Origin: Chloroflexota bacterium
Lineage (GTDB): Bacteria > Chloroflexota > Anaerolineae > Anaerolineales > UBA11579
Assembly: GCA_018662365.1 (NCBI GenBank)
Contig: JABJGH010000031.1
Location: 98,468-158,120, forward strand
Length of the DNA stretch: 59,653 nt
Reading direction: 5' to 3'
The translations under genes were made by a program, and so were the position numbers. Positions within the stretch are counted from its first letter, which is position 1; every line of letters begins with the position of its first letter. Positions 1 to 9,089 of the stretch are shown here, one piece after another. The notes under the pieces are model-generated. The model had not been told where the DNA came from. It saw only the letters and a program-made list of their open reading frames with translations, and did no database searches.

Positions 1-39
1 GGGGAATCTGCCTTAGGCGGGTAGAATTTAGAGACATCT

Positions 40-423
40 ATGGACAAATTAAGTGATGGCAAAAAGAGTTGTTTTGGTTTCATATTTCTGGGAATTGCCA
101 TATTTATTTCTGTGCTAACAATTTTTAGTGGGGGGATAGGTTTAATTATTAGCTCTTTTGGGGGAGATTCCTGGCTGAGTCTCAGATCCGGCACAATATT
201 AGCAGTGGGAATATTCTCCTTTTTCTTCGTGATCTCCATTTATTGGTTTATCAAGATAAAAAATTATGCATGGCTGCCGATGATCTTCAGTACTTTGTAT
301 GCCGTATTACCCGACATCATTTTGGGTCCGGAAGATGATATCGGAGCCTTAGTTTTAGGTATATTCTTATCTGGCGCAATGTCGTGGCGCCAAAATCGAA
401 AGGCAAAGCTGCTGATTGAGTAA
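40..423 (+). CDS. Small multi-pass membrane protein, unknown function
   Basis: A 127-residue protein that I do not recognise. About three to four hydrophobic segments are visible: near residues 11-40, 50-72, 78-95 and 101-115. The ends are basic and polar (Lys-rich N-terminus, RQNRKAKLL near the C-terminus), so it is probably an inner-membrane protein. No catalytic motif is visible. The ATG at 40 has no strong ribosome site, and the window opens only 39 bases upstream, so the start is provisional. It is followed by an AT-rich spacer carrying the promoter of the next gene. Confidence 0.55.
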   Translation: MDKLSDGKKSCFGFIFLGIAIFISVLTIFSGGIGLIISSFGGDSWLSLRSGTILAVGIFSFFFVISIYWFIKIKNYAWLPMIFSTLYAVLPDIILGPEDDIGALVLGIFLSGAMSWRQNRKAKLLIE

Positions 424-491
424 TTGGGGATCGCAACCGTTTTCTGGGGAAAAAAAAGATAGAAAACATTCTAGTACCTTTTTATACAATA

Positions 492-521
492 TTGACTTTA
501 ACCTAGTTTTTTGGCTATCCT
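492..521 (+). promoter_or_regulatory. Sigma-70-type promoter of the lipoprotein gene
   Basis: TTGACT (492-497), an 18-base spacer and TATCCT (516-521) form a good -35/-10 pair about 80 bases upstream of the lipoprotein ATG. A near-identical pair (TTGACT, 17 bases, TATCCT) precedes the gene at the right edge of the window, which supports it as a genuine host promoter type. Confidence 0.5.
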
Positions 522-604
522 TGTTAACACCAAATTGATTTTAAATACAACCCTGCTGGAAAATATTAGGATGATTGTATTAATATCAAAAGGGAGAGAT
601 TGAT

Positions 605-2182
605 ATGAAAAATAATCATATAAAAAAATATTGGCATCTGCTTTGGATTTTAATTTTTTCAATATTAATAAATTCTTGTAGTCTATTCAAAGAAAAATAT
701 GAATTTACCGAAAAAGCAATAATGATCAATGCCAATCAGGGGGGAATTATTGAGAATAATGAGGCAAATCTAAAATTAGAAATTCTTCCCGGGGCACTAC
801 CTGAAGATACGATAATTGAAATTGGGTTAGCCGTTTTGGAAGATACACCCGAGGAAATTCAAAATTTGGTCGCTGAATTCGAGGAAACTGGAACCAAGGC
901 AATAATCTTTAGAATGGAACCGGATGGATTAGAATTCAATGAACCGGTGAAAATATCATTTGAAATTTCAGCTGATGAGGTATCTGAGGAAGGGGTATCA
1001 GATTTTTCCTTGTTTTATCAGGGGCAGGGGGGGGAGCTCGAATATTTTGAGGATATTGAAATTAATTATGATGCAGAAACGAGCAATTATATCGTTAGTG
1101 GTAGCATAGATCATTTTAGTTGGGTAGTACGAACTAAAAGTTTTCTAAGAGTTAAATTAGAACAAATTGAACCCAAGACTCGATCAGTCGGCGAAAAATT
1201 TAATGTGAACTATGAGATCGCGAATATTTCTCGAACCAGTCTATTTAAATATGAAAATCTATCTGCTGAATTTTTCGCTACAGGCTCAGTGATAATTTCA
1301 AATTATGGGTTTTTAAATGGCGACCCTTTAGGATTAGAAGTAGGTAATTCACTCAGTTATGGTCAAAGCGCGCTAGGAAACATAGATTTGGAATGTCAAG
1401 AACCGGGCTTGGGAAGCTATTATATAAAAGTTAATGCAGATGAGATTCATCTAGGTCAAACTGTTCCTGTAACAAACCATAAGAGGGTTACTGCCTCAGG
1501 AGTTGTGATCTGCGCTGCCCCCACTCCTACCGCAACAGCTACAATTACGCCTACAAATACGACTGTGCCCAGTCCAACGCCCACCCCCACCATTACTCCA
1601 TCCCCCACACTCGCGCAAACAGAAACACCAACTCCAAGTGCAACCCCAGAAGAAATTACCGGAACGGTCAATGTCGGAACGGCAGCCTGCCTCTATGGCC
1701 CTTCATCGGTTTTTCTATTTTTATATGGATTGACCGAGGGTGAATCTGTGGTTGTTTGGGGACAAAACAATGGTTGGTTATTGGTGAAACCTGAGTTTTA
1801 TGCGAGTCCATGTTGGATATGGAGTGGATTATTAACACTAGAGGGGAGTTTAACGGGTTTGGCTTATAATGCTTATGATAGAATTTTACCTCGAGATTAT
1901 GAAAATTTAAGTCCTGTTACTGGTTTTATAATGTCAAGATCAGGTGGAAATGTGGAGATAAATTGGGATGCAGTCACTTACATTTCTCCGCCAAATTTAT
2001 ACGGGTATCTAATCGTAGCAAATACTTGTCAAGGTAATTATATGGCGCAGTTATATTATTTATTCACTTCAAATGGTGGTTCAATACAAGATGAGACCAG
2101 CTGTGGCCAAACATCTACGATTACTATTTATGTGGTTGATAAACTTGGCTATGGACCAGAATTGAACCAAAATTTACCATAG
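605..2182 (+). CDS. Secreted lipoprotein with Pro/Thr linker and SH3-like C-terminal region
   Basis: A 525-residue predicted lipoprotein. The N-terminus is a lipoprotein signal: basic start, hydrophobic stretch to about residue 24, then LINSC with the acylated Cys near residue 25. A beta-rich extracellular region follows, then a low-complexity linker of PTPT/TPSPT repeats at about residues 303-345. A Gly/Trp-rich segment after it (VGTAACLYGPSSVF, then VVVWGQNNGWLLVKP) resembles bacterial SH3 folds. The protein should sit on the outer face of the membrane, with the linker spanning the wall or surface layer. This architecture is common in Anaerolineae. GGGAGAG lies just before the ATG. It is followed by a bidirectional terminator. 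The substrate or partner is not evident. Confidence 0.75.
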   Translation: MKNNHIKKYWHLLWILIFSILINSCSLFKEKYEFTEKAIMINANQGGIIENNEANLKLEILPGALPEDTIIEIGLAVLEDTPEEIQNLVAEFEETGTKAIIFRMEPDGLEFNEPVKISFEISADEVSEEGVSDFSLFYQGQGGELEYFEDIEINYDAETSNYIVSGSIDHFSWVVRTKSFLRVKLEQIEPKTRSVGEKFNVNYEIANISRTSLFKYENLSAEFFATGSVIISNYGFLNGDPLGLEVGNSLSYGQSALGNIDLECQEPGLGSYYIKVNADEIHLGQTVPVTNHKRVTASGVVICAAPTPTATATITPTNTTVPSPTPTPTITPSPTLAQTETPTPSATPEEITGTVNVGTAACLYGPSSVFLFLYGLTEGESVVVWGQNNGWLLVKPEFYASPCWIWSGLLTLEGSLTGLAYNAYDRILPRDYENLSPVTGFIMSRSGGNVEINWDAVTYISPPNLYGYLIVANTCQGNYMAQLYYLFTSNGGSIQDETSCGQTSTITIYVVDKLGYGPELNQNLP

Positions 2183-2198
2183 GATAATGAAAGACAAT

Positions 2199-2228
2199 AA
2201 AAAAGCCTCCAATTTAGGAGGCTTTTTT
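2199..2228. terminator. Bidirectional intrinsic terminator
   Basis: Stem GCCTCC (2205-2210), loop AATTTA and GGAGGC (2217-2222), flanked by an A-run on the left and a T-run on the right. It lies between convergent genes: the lipoprotein on the plus strand and the sigma factor on the minus strand. It can terminate both. Confidence 0.85.
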
Positions 2229-2245
2229 ATCATGATTAGTTTTCT

Positions 2246-3394
2246 TTATAGATATTGTCTCAATTGGCGGGATCGCATCGGGTGTCGTAATCGACGAAGG
2301 GCTTTTCCTTCGATCTGGCGAATTCGCTCACGTGTCAGACCAAATTTTTCACCAACTTCTTCTAAAGTATAGGATCGTCCGTTTTCCAATCCAAACCGCA
2401 GTCTTAGAATTCGGGCCTCTCGGGGGGAAAGACTCGCCAAAACTTCCTCTACCTTATCGCCAAGCAAATTATGGTACGTGGCCTGGCTGGGGGTGGGTGT
2501 CTTTTCATCTTCCACAAACATACCCAATTCCGAATCCTCATCGTCACCCACAGGGCTCTCTAGGGATAAAGGCAACCAAGATACTTGCAGCATCCATTGC
2601 ACCTTTCTCGGATCAGTATCTAATTTTTCTGCCAATTCTTCTACTTTTGGAGGACGACCGAGAATTTGTTCCATATTACGAGCGGTCTTATAAAGTAAAC
2701 GAATGCGATCGATCATATGCACAGGTACTCGGATGGTGCGGCCTTGGTCTGCAATTGAGCGGGTAATGGTTTGGCGAATCCACCATGTGGCATAAGTGGA
2801 AAATCTAAACCCACGACGATGGTCATATTTATTGACCGCTTTCATCAACCCTAGGTTACCTTCTTGAATGAGGTCAAGGAAAGGAACACCTCTGCCTAGA
2901 TATTTTTTGGCAATACTAACCACCAAACGGGTGTTGGCCTTGATCAAATGCTCACGGGAATCTTTTCCGTTTTCAATGATGAATCCTAAGCGAGTTTTTT
3001 CTTTTTCTGGGGTACTGCCGTTCAATTTTGCCAATTTAACCTTGGCTTTTTCTGCTTTCTCAATATTTTCAGCAAGGCTAACTTCTTCAGAATAGTTCAA
3101 CAATGGTACACGCGCCATTTCTTTGAGGTAAAGACCAACGGCATCAATCGTTTCCCCCCGAGCCATTTCAGGTGGGGGGATGATCTCATCCAGTTCTACA
3201 ATCGTACTATCTGCGATATCTTCGGAGGCGGCTGTTTCGGCTTGTTCTTCTTCATCAGCTTCTACATAATGAAGACGCAATCGTTCCATTTCTTCCCCCG
3301 CAGGAAAAGTTTCAACAAGTTCATCGAGGTCTTGCTTTTTAAATAAGAGCGAAATCGTACTTGGATCTTCGAGTTTGTTTTCAGGGTATGCCAT
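2246..3394 (-). CDS. RNA polymerase sigma factor, sigma-70 family (RpoD/SigA-like)
   Basis: A 382-residue group 1/2 sigma factor. Region 1.2 is seen at [16 protein letters not shown], region 2 at [27 protein letters not shown] and the -10 recognition segment at [16 protein letters not shown]. Regions 3 and 4 follow, ending with the -35-binding helix-turn-helix [20 protein letters not shown]. The N-terminus is short and acidic, with no large region 1.1 extension, so this could be the housekeeping factor of a small-RpoD lineage or a paralogue. GGAGGAGG lies about 8 bases before the ATG. It follows the DUF177 gene by 43 bases and probably shares its transcript. It is terminated by the hairpin at 2205-2222. 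Confidence 0.93.
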   Translation of the reverse strand: MAYPENKLEDPSTISLLFKKQDLDELVETFPAGEEMERLRLHYVEADEEEQAETAASEDIADSTIVELDEIIPPPEMARGETIDAVGLYLKEMARVPLLNYSEEVSLAENIEKAEKAKVKLAKLNGSTPEKEKTRLGFIIENGKDSREHLIKANTRLVVSIAKKYLGRGVPFLDLIQEGNLGLMKAVNKYDHRRGFRFSTYATWWIRQTITRSIADQGRTIRVPVHMIDRIRLLYKTARNMEQILGRPPKVEELAEKLDTDPRKVQWMLQVSWLPLSLESPVGDDEDSELGMFVEDEKTPTPSQATYHNLLGDKVEEVLASLSPREARILRLRFGLENGRSYTLEEVGEKFGLTRERIRQIEGKALRRLRHPMRSRQLRQYL

Positions 3395-3437
3395 AAGTTG
3401 TCCTCCTCCAGAAGACTATTGTTTGGTTGTCGCCTTA

Positions 3438-3965
3438 CTACTCGTCCTTTTTTTCCTGCTCCAGCAGTTCCTTCAGTTTTTCCATTCTTGGGTCAATTAC
3501 CACATCTTCGCAATCACATTCATGATGATTCAAATTAATCCCACATTCTTGGCAAAGTCCCTGGCAATTTGCTTTGCAGATCGGCTTTGTCGGAAAGTCG
3601 ATCATTAGGTATTCACCGATCACTGGTTTAAGGTCGATGAAGCCTTTTACAGGAACTGTTAGTTCATTTTCGTCTGTATCTGCATTGTCAAATGCGTAAA
3701 GTTCGGTAAAATTCGTTGTAACGGTTTCTTTGAAATCGTCTAAGCAACGTACGCAACTGGCAAGAAGATCTCCTGTAAAACTTGCTTGAAGCACTAAACC
3801 TTTTTGAGTTCGATCAAATGTTGCAAAACCTTTGAAATTATCGAAACTTAGATCGGGATTGATCTGGATGTTTGGATAATCAAACTCAAATTTTCGACTG
3901 TATCCAACAGACTCTTTTACGATGAATCCGATATTTAGTCGGAATGGGTTCTTAGAGTTGTTCAA
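3438..3965 (-). CDS. DUF177 (YceD-like) family protein
   Basis: A 175-residue protein with the family layout: an N-terminal beta-rich half, a central CVRCLDDF motif and a C-terminal CKANCQGLCQECGINLN...CDC cysteine cluster that probably binds zinc. YceD/DUF177 proteins are linked to 23S rRNA maturation and are usually encoded directly before rpmF (ribosomal protein L32). Here the next gene is a sigma factor and no L32 gene is present. The start codon is TTG at 3965, supported by AGGTG six bases upstream. Family assignment is firm; the exact role is known only from homologues. Confidence 0.85.
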   Translation of the reverse strand: MNNSKNPFRLNIGFIVKESVGYSRKFEFDYPNIQINPDLSFDNFKGFATFDRTQKGLVLQASFTGDLLASCVRCLDDFKETVTTNFTELYAFDNADTDENELTVPVKGFIDLKPVIGEYLMIDFPTKPICKANCQGLCQECGINLNHHECDCEDVVIDPRMEKLKELLEQEKKDE

Positions 3966-4231
3966 AATGTCACCTGTTGAAGATTTGATCCGTATTATTC
4001 TAGTTTAGCAAAGTATCTTGCAATAACGCGAAAAATTCTGCAATACTTTTTATTAAACTTGGTATTATTATAACAAAAATTGCAGAATCAGTCAAATATT
4101 AATAAAATAAATGGACGATATAATCGAAAAATAAATCAATAAATATCAATATACAGGGTTTCAATCCAAAAAAAACCATGTATATGGTGGTTTTTCGGAA
4201 AAATCAACAGATCGGAACAAGTGAGGTACAA

Positions 4232-4849
4232 ATGCAAACGTTATTGCAAAAAATACTGCTATTGGGGACAAATAACCCCAATAAGGTCAAAGAACTGAGA
4301 CAACTACTTTCTCCCCTTTCTGAGATTGAATTGATCACTCCCCAAGAAATTGGCATACATATTGACGTAAAAGAAACCGGGAATACCTATCAGGAGAACG
4401 CATTGTTAAAAGCGCAGACCTTTAGTGATGCCAGCGGATTGATCTGTCTGGCAGATGATAGCGGTTTGGAGGTGGGTGTCCTCAACGGAGCCCCAGGCTT
4501 ATTTTCCGCTCGATTTTCACCAAAACCCGGAGCCAATGATCGAGATCGAAGAGAAATCCTATTGGAAAAATGTACGGATTTCCCCAAACCTTGGAAGGCA
4601 AAGTTTAGGGCTGTAATCGCGATTGCATTGCCCGATCAAAGCAACTTTTTTGCTGAAGGAAAATGCCAGGGGCAAATCATCGCTGAAGAACGGGGGGAAA
4701 ATGGGTTTGGCTACGATCCGATTTTTTATATCCCATCCATTGGGGCCACAATGGCAGAGTTGGATGATGTACAAAAAAATAAGATCAGTCATCGAGGTTT
4801 GGCGATTAATAATGCAATCCCAATTTTAAAGAACATATTTACTGGATAA
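4232..4849 (+). CDS. rdgB: Non-canonical purine NTP pyrophosphatase, RdgB/HAM1 family
   Basis: A 205-residue enzyme that hydrolyses ITP, dITP and XTP to monophosphates, keeping damaged purines out of DNA and RNA. It has the family's opening LLLGTNNPNKVKEL, then ETGNTYQENALLKA, the metal-binding LADDSGLEV, GAPGLFSARF, and ENGFGYDPIFYIP with AELDDVQKNKISHRG near the end. The in-frame ATG at 4178 would add 18 residues unlike the family. The ATG at 4232 has GAGG at a proper distance and gives the usual length, so I chose it. About 50 bases separate it from the methyltransferase gene downstream. Confidence 0.93.
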   Translation: MQTLLQKILLLGTNNPNKVKELRQLLSPLSEIELITPQEIGIHIDVKETGNTYQENALLKAQTFSDASGLICLADDSGLEVGVLNGAPGLFSARFSPKPGANDRDRREILLEKCTDFPKPWKAKFRAVIAIALPDQSNFFAEGKCQGQIIAEERGENGFGYDPIFYIPSIGATMAELDDVQKNKISHRGLAINNAIPILKNIFTG

Positions 4850-4901
4850 AATATCAATATAGGATAAGAATAACCCTTCCTTTTTGCGATACAATCTAAG
4901 A

Positions 4902-5765
4902 ATGTTAATTTCAAAGGATTGGAAAGAATATCAATTATTAGATAGTGGAAAAGGGCAAAAACTAGAACAATTTGGCCCCCACCGTTTGGTTCGTCCAGAA
5001 CCCAGGGCTGTGTGGAAGAAAGCCTGGGGGGAAGAAGAATGGCAATCAGCTGTGGCTAGTTTTATTGCTGCTGAAAAAGGTGGGGGAGGGCGCTGGGAGT
5101 TTCACAAAAAATTTGATCATCAGTGGAAATTGAACTATAAAGCACTAAATTTTTGGGTGGAAGTGGAGGCTTCAAAGCAAATTGGTGTATTTCCAGAAAA
5201 TGCGGTCCATTGGGATTGGATCGGTGAGCAAATAACAAAATCTAAAGGCCCCTTGAAAATCCTAAACTTATTCGGGTATACCGGATTGGCCTCTTTGGCT
5301 GCCGCAAATGCCGGAGCAGAAGTTACCCACGTCGACTCATCCAAGCGTGCCGTACGAATTGGGAAAGAAAACCAAGAATTAAGCGGATTAGGTTCTGCAA
5401 AAATTCGCTGGATCGTTGATGACGTGCTGAAATTTATTCAACGTGAGGCTCGCCGTGGAAATACATATGACGGAGTGATCATGGATCCCCCGAAATATGG
5501 CTTAGGTCCCAATAAGGAAAGATGGGAATTCTTTAAACAATACGCAGTTTTATGCGCACAAATCCACGAAATACTGAGTGATACGCCAAAATTTGTTGTC
5601 ATCACCGCTTACGCCTTGGAAAGCCCCCCCGAAGTTTTAGCTGAAGATATGGAAAGAATGATGCGAAGAATGGGTGGATCATTTGACTATGGGGAGCTGA
5701 TCACCGAAGAAAAGAGTGCTGGCAGAAGGTTGAGCAACTCGATTTATGCCCGGTGGCAGAAATAA
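4902..5765 (+). CDS. Class I SAM-dependent methyltransferase, RlmI/RlmK-like
   Basis: A 287-residue Rossmann-fold methyltransferase. The SAM motif is ILNLFGYTGLASLAAANAGAEVTHVDSS, and the catalytic or target-base loop is VIMDPPKYG. These match the family of 23S rRNA cytosine-5 methyltransferases (RlmI/RlmKL C-terminal type), but the PUA domain of RlmI is absent, so the exact target is unknown. A TTG in frame at 4884 is possible; the ATG at 4902 gives a more natural N-terminus. It overlaps or nearly abuts the pseudouridine synthase gene, suggesting a two-gene RNA-modification operon. Confidence 0.82.
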   Translation: MLISKDWKEYQLLDSGKGQKLEQFGPHRLVRPEPRAVWKKAWGEEEWQSAVASFIAAEKGGGGRWEFHKKFDHQWKLNYKALNFWVEVEASKQIGVFPENAVHWDWIGEQITKSKGPLKILNLFGYTGLASLAAANAGAEVTHVDSSKRAVRIGKENQELSGLGSAKIRWIVDDVLKFIQREARRGNTYDGVIMDPPKYGLGPNKERWEFFKQYAVLCAQIHEILSDTPKFVVITAYALESPPEVLAEDMERMMRRMGGSFDYGELITEEKSAGRRLSNSIYARWQK

Positions 5766-5770
5766 TTCGC

Positions 5771-6667
5771 ATGGCTAAAACATTTTTCACCGTCAAAAAA
5801 TTAAAAATGCCCGCCCGCTTGGACAAAGTGATTGCCATTCAATATCCTCAATGGGGACGAAAAGCCGTAAAAAAGCTAATTAGCTCACGAAAGGTCAAGG
5901 TGGATAAAAAATCGGTATGGCTTGGATCTTGGGAAGTTCAAAATGGCCAAAAAATTGAAATTTCGGAAGCGCCTGTTGAAAAACCAAAACCCATCATAAA
6001 ATTTAATGAAGGCTGGTTACTTTCTGATGAAGACGATCTAATTGCAATGAATAAACCCGCCGGCTTGCTTTCCCAAACCACCCGGGCCGGAGGAAAGGAC
6101 AATCTCCTTGATCTATGTATAGAAAAATTCGGAAAAGTAGCATTATTCCACCGATTAGATCGGGATACTTCAGGGCTTTGCTTATTAACTCGCCCTGGCG
6201 AAATTAACGCCTATTTAGATAAACTCTTTAAACAACGCAGAGTGGTGAAGGAATATTTAGCCTTAGTTAGTAGTCAGAAAGAAATTGATGCAGAGGGCGT
6301 AATTAAAACCAGGTTGCGACCCCACCCCAGAAGAAGGGACCAAATGGTGGTGGTGGGAAAGGGCGGTTTTTATGCTGAATCGCGGTATGAGGTTCTGGGG
6401 GAATCCGAAGGCAAAAAACTAATAAGGATCTGGCCGATCACTGGTCGATCCCATCAGTTGCGCGTGCAAATGTCCTATTTGGGTGTTCCTATTATCGGGG
6501 ACCGTATTTATGGAGGTGGAGAAAAGACCGGATTACGGTTAATGCTCCATGCCCACAAAATTGAGCTCCCAGCTGCAGATGGGTTTGAGACTCGATCCTT
6601 CAGTGCGCCATTGGGTGAAGATTTCAAACAATTAATCCCAACCTCATTAATCAATTTATTACCCTAG
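5771..6667 (+). CDS. RluA-family pseudouridine synthase with S4 domain
   Basis: A 298-residue enzyme that converts uridine to pseudouridine in rRNA or tRNA. An N-terminal S4 RNA-binding domain (ARLDKVIAIQYP...LISSRKVKVD) precedes the catalytic domain. The signature HRLDRDTSGLCLLTR carries the catalytic Asp, and the family's RTGRSHQLR-like element appears as WPITGRSHQLRVQMSYLG. A GTG at 5753 would overlap the preceding gene; the ATG at 5771, five bases after that gene's stop, is preferred. The position specificity (RluA, C or D type) cannot be read from sequence alone. Confidence 0.9.
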   Translation: MAKTFFTVKKLKMPARLDKVIAIQYPQWGRKAVKKLISSRKVKVDKKSVWLGSWEVQNGQKIEISEAPVEKPKPIIKFNEGWLLSDEDDLIAMNKPAGLLSQTTRAGGKDNLLDLCIEKFGKVALFHRLDRDTSGLCLLTRPGEINAYLDKLFKQRRVVKEYLALVSSQKEIDAEGVIKTRLRPHPRRRDQMVVVGKGGFYAESRYEVLGESEGKKLIRIWPITGRSHQLRVQMSYLGVPIIGDRIYGGGEKTGLRLMLHAHKIELPAADGFETRSFSAPLGEDFKQLIPTSLINLLP

Positions 6668-6692
6668 TTACATTTTTTTATAGGAGAATCCT

Positions 6693-7175
6693 ATGGTCGA
6701 TCCAAAACATGTTGCCAACATCTTTAATAGAAACTTGCGTGTGGCAAAACTGCAGATCGAAGGATTGAGCGACGCTGAATGTTTACTTCAACCCGCAGTT
6801 CGCGGTAATTGTATAAATTGGATATTAGGGCATATACTCTTAAGTCGGGGAAATGTTTTGGAATCTCTTGGGCAAGATGCCGTGATTGACTCTTCAATCT
6901 TGGATCTGTATGACACTGACTCTGTTCCAATCACTGAAGAAAGTGAGGGTGTCTTTAAACTTGATCAATTGATTACCCTATTCGATGAATCGCAAGAAAT
7001 GATCAATGAGACCTTATCAACGATAAGTGATCAGGATTGGCTAGAAAAGGAAATAAATGAGCGGGGCAACAAACAATGGGAACGAATCGAGTTCTTATCT
7101 TGGCATGAAAACTACCATGTCGGTCAATTAGAATATTTGCGACAATTAGCCGGAACGGATGATAAGGTAATATAA
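6693..7175 (+). CDS. DinB-like protein (metal-binding four-helix bundle)
   Basis: A 160-residue protein of the DinB/YfiT superfamily. The three metal-ligand histidines fit: His47 in WILGHIL, and His138 and His142 in SWHENYHVGQLEYLRQ near the C-terminus. Members bind a divalent metal and some are mycothiol- or bacillithiol-dependent transferases; many have no known reaction. It has its own AGGAG ribosome site at 6683. A 32-codon reading frame and a terminator follow. Confidence 0.8.
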   Translation: MVDPKHVANIFNRNLRVAKLQIEGLSDAECLLQPAVRGNCINWILGHILLSRGNVLESLGQDAVIDSSILDLYDTDSVPITEESEGVFKLDQLITLFDESQEMINETLSTISDQDWLEKEINERGNKQWERIEFLSWHENYHVGQLEYLRQLAGTDDKVI

Positions 7176-7177
7176 GT

Positions 7178-7276
7178 TTGACCGTCCCAGGTAAATGGTT
7201 TGTCGCAGCCCAAGCAGATATTGTTTTAGGTTTTGCGGTATGGCAGTTCTTTGCCCTGCGAAAGCAAATGAACTAG
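7178..7276 (+). CDS. Possible 32-residue small membrane protein
   Basis: A short frame starts at TTG 7178 three bases after the DinB-like stop codon, with AAGG upstream, and ends just before an intrinsic terminator. The peptide contains an amphipathic-hydrophobic stretch (FVAAQADIVLGFAVWQFFAL) and a basic end. Size, placement before a terminator and a membrane-like profile support a real small gene, but the TTG start is weak. It may instead be a gene remnant. Confidence 0.3.
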   Translation: MTVPGKWFVAAQADIVLGFAVWQFFALRKQMN

Positions 7277-7291
7277 CAAGAAAATAATTTT

Positions 7292-7330
7292 AAAGCCCCA
7301 GTATCAATTTGAAACTGGGGCTTTATTTTT
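7292..7330 (+). terminator. Intrinsic terminator
   Basis: Eleven-base stem AAAGCCCCAGT (7292-7302) pairs with ACTGGGGCTTT (7314-7324), followed by ATTTTTT. It ends the rdgB-methyltransferase-pseudouridine synthase-DinB-like run. Confidence 0.9.
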
Positions 7331-7449
7331 TAAATAATAGATCAAACTCTCCTTTGCGTTATAATCAAAACGTTCAAAAAACAATAATGATAAAAACAAA
7401 ATAATAGTAAATAATTTTTACTCTATAGACCATCTGTGTAACTAAACCT

Positions 7450-8241
7450 ATGCGCTTATTTATTGAAATTGCCATGCGAGCGTTTCGACTGCAGATGAGT
7501 TATCGGGCAGCTGCAATCGCCGGATTACTCACTAATTTTTTCTTTGGGATCCTACGGGCAGTCGTATTAATCGCTCTTTATGATGGCCGGGAGGAGATGC
7601 TGGGGCTAAGTCTTCAGGCAGCGATTACCTATACCGCCATTACCCAGGCTGTGATCGGATATCTGAGTGCATTCAGTTGGTATGATGTCGCAAATACGGT
7701 GTATTCTGGGGAAATTGGATCTGACTTACTCAAGCCGATCAATTTTTACTCCTATTGGATGGCGCGTGATTTTGGGCGAGCAATGGCTGCTCTGCTAACC
7801 AGGGGGCTACCGATCATGGTCGCCTATGAGATATTTATAGATATTAGTTTCCCAAATTTCCTTCTCAATTGGGGACTTTTAATCCTCACCGTCTTATTAT
7901 CTTGGGTAGTAAGTTTCTCTTGGCGATTTATCGTAAATTTACCTTCTTTCTGGATCCCAAATGCATTCGGTATCGGACGGTTTTTCTTCATGGCCGCACT
8001 TTTCTTTTCCGGTTTCTTAATGCCGCTCAGATTTTTCCCAGACTGGGTGGTCAAATTGGCTTATCTAACCCCATTTCCCCATACAGTGAATACCGTTGTA
8101 GAAATATATCTAGGAGTCTTGAGTCCAGTAGAAATTTGGCTGGCTTTTGCATGGCAGGTGGGGTGGATCGTTGCTTTGATCCTTGTCGGTCAATGGATCT
8201 TAAAATTAGGTTTACGTCGTTTGGTGATCTTAGGTGGATAA
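7450..8241 (+). CDS. ABC-2 type exporter permease (first of two)
   Basis: A 263-residue, six-helix membrane protein of the ABC-2 permease class formerly called DUF990. It opens with a short cytoplasmic amphipathic segment (MRLFIEIAMRAFRLQMSYRAAAIAG). Its middle holds LLKPINFYSYWMARDFG, a coupling-type motif seen in this family. It forms a complex with the next permease and the ATPase downstream, and should export a small molecule or antibiotic-like compound; the substrate is unknown. A terminator lies upstream, so this starts a new transcription unit. Confidence 0.85.
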   Translation: MRLFIEIAMRAFRLQMSYRAAAIAGLLTNFFFGILRAVVLIALYDGREEMLGLSLQAAITYTAITQAVIGYLSAFSWYDVANTVYSGEIGSDLLKPINFYSYWMARDFGRAMAALLTRGLPIMVAYEIFIDISFPNFLLNWGLLILTVLLSWVVSFSWRFIVNLPSFWIPNAFGIGRFFFMAALFFSGFLMPLRFFPDWVVKLAYLTPFPHTVNTVVEIYLGVLSPVEIWLAFAWQVGWIVALILVGQWILKLGLRRLVILGG

Positions 8242-8242
8242 A

Positions 8243-9052
8243 ATGCAGAATTCAATCAAACTACTGAATAAATATATTTCTGTAAATTTGCGCAGCCAAT
8301 TGCAATACCGCCTCACTTTTGTTTTCGAAGTATTTGGCACAATTCTATTGACTCTCACCGAATTTGCCGCATTAGCTCTTGTATTATTGAAATTTGAAAA
8401 TATTGGAGGGTGGACGGTCGGGGAGGTTGCTTTCTTATATGGCACGATCAATGCCTCTTTTGGGATCATGGATATGTTCTTCAGCGGATTTGACCCGCGT
8501 AATTTTGGGCGTCATGTGCGCATGGGCACATTTGACCAACTTTTACTCAGACCGATCAATATCACCCTTCAGGTCTTAGGCTTAGAATTCCAATTTCGTC
8601 GCATCGGCCGAATTATGATCGGAGTTGGTATTCTAATATATTCGGTCCAAACCACCTCCATCCTTTGGACGGGGGAAAAGGCTATCGTACTGTTTTTTGC
8701 GATTATCGGGCAGATCGCCTATTTTGGTGGACTATTTATTTTTGGAGCCACGATCACCTTTTGGACGATTGAATCCATTGAAGTTGTCAATATATTGACC
8801 TACGGGGGATCAGACTTGATCGCCTATCCGATGAATATCTATCCAGAGCTATTGCGAAAATTCTTCACCTTTATTCTTCCGGCAATCTTTTTGAATTATT
8901 ACCCTGCCTTATTCATTCTCGGTCGTCCAGACCCCTTTAACTTTCCGCCCTACGCACATTGGCTCTCCCCGTTTGCCGGTATGCTGATCTTGTTTTTTTC
9001 GTTACGGTTTTGGCGTTTTGGCATCACTAAATACCAAAGTACGGGAACATAA
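8243..9052 (+). CDS. ABC-2 type exporter permease (second of two)
   Basis: A 269-residue membrane protein homologous in layout to its neighbour: N-terminal cytoplasmic helix, about six transmembrane segments, and FDQLLLRPINITLQVLG matching LLKPINFYSYW of the first permease. The GTG at 8234 would overlap the previous gene; the ATG at 8243, with AGGTGG seven bases upstream and one base after the preceding stop codon, is the better start. It is translationally coupled to the first permease, and the ATPase follows after 37 bases. Confidence 0.85.
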   Translation: MQNSIKLLNKYISVNLRSQLQYRLTFVFEVFGTILLTLTEFAALALVLLKFENIGGWTVGEVAFLYGTINASFGIMDMFFSGFDPRNFGRHVRMGTFDQLLLRPINITLQVLGLEFQFRRIGRIMIGVGILIYSVQTTSILWTGEKAIVLFFAIIGQIAYFGGLFIFGATITFWTIESIEVVNILTYGGSDLIAYPMNIYPELLRKFFTFILPAIFLNYYPALFILGRPDPFNFPPYAHWLSPFAGMLILFFSLRFWRFGITKYQSTGT

Positions 9053-9089
9053 AAAAACCGTATTAAAATAAACAACTATTGGATATGTT

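Noticed and set aside
1456-1671. Valine/glycine-rich minus-strand frame
   Set aside because: It is the antisense of the Pro/Thr linker of the lipoprotein; repetitive codons create it.
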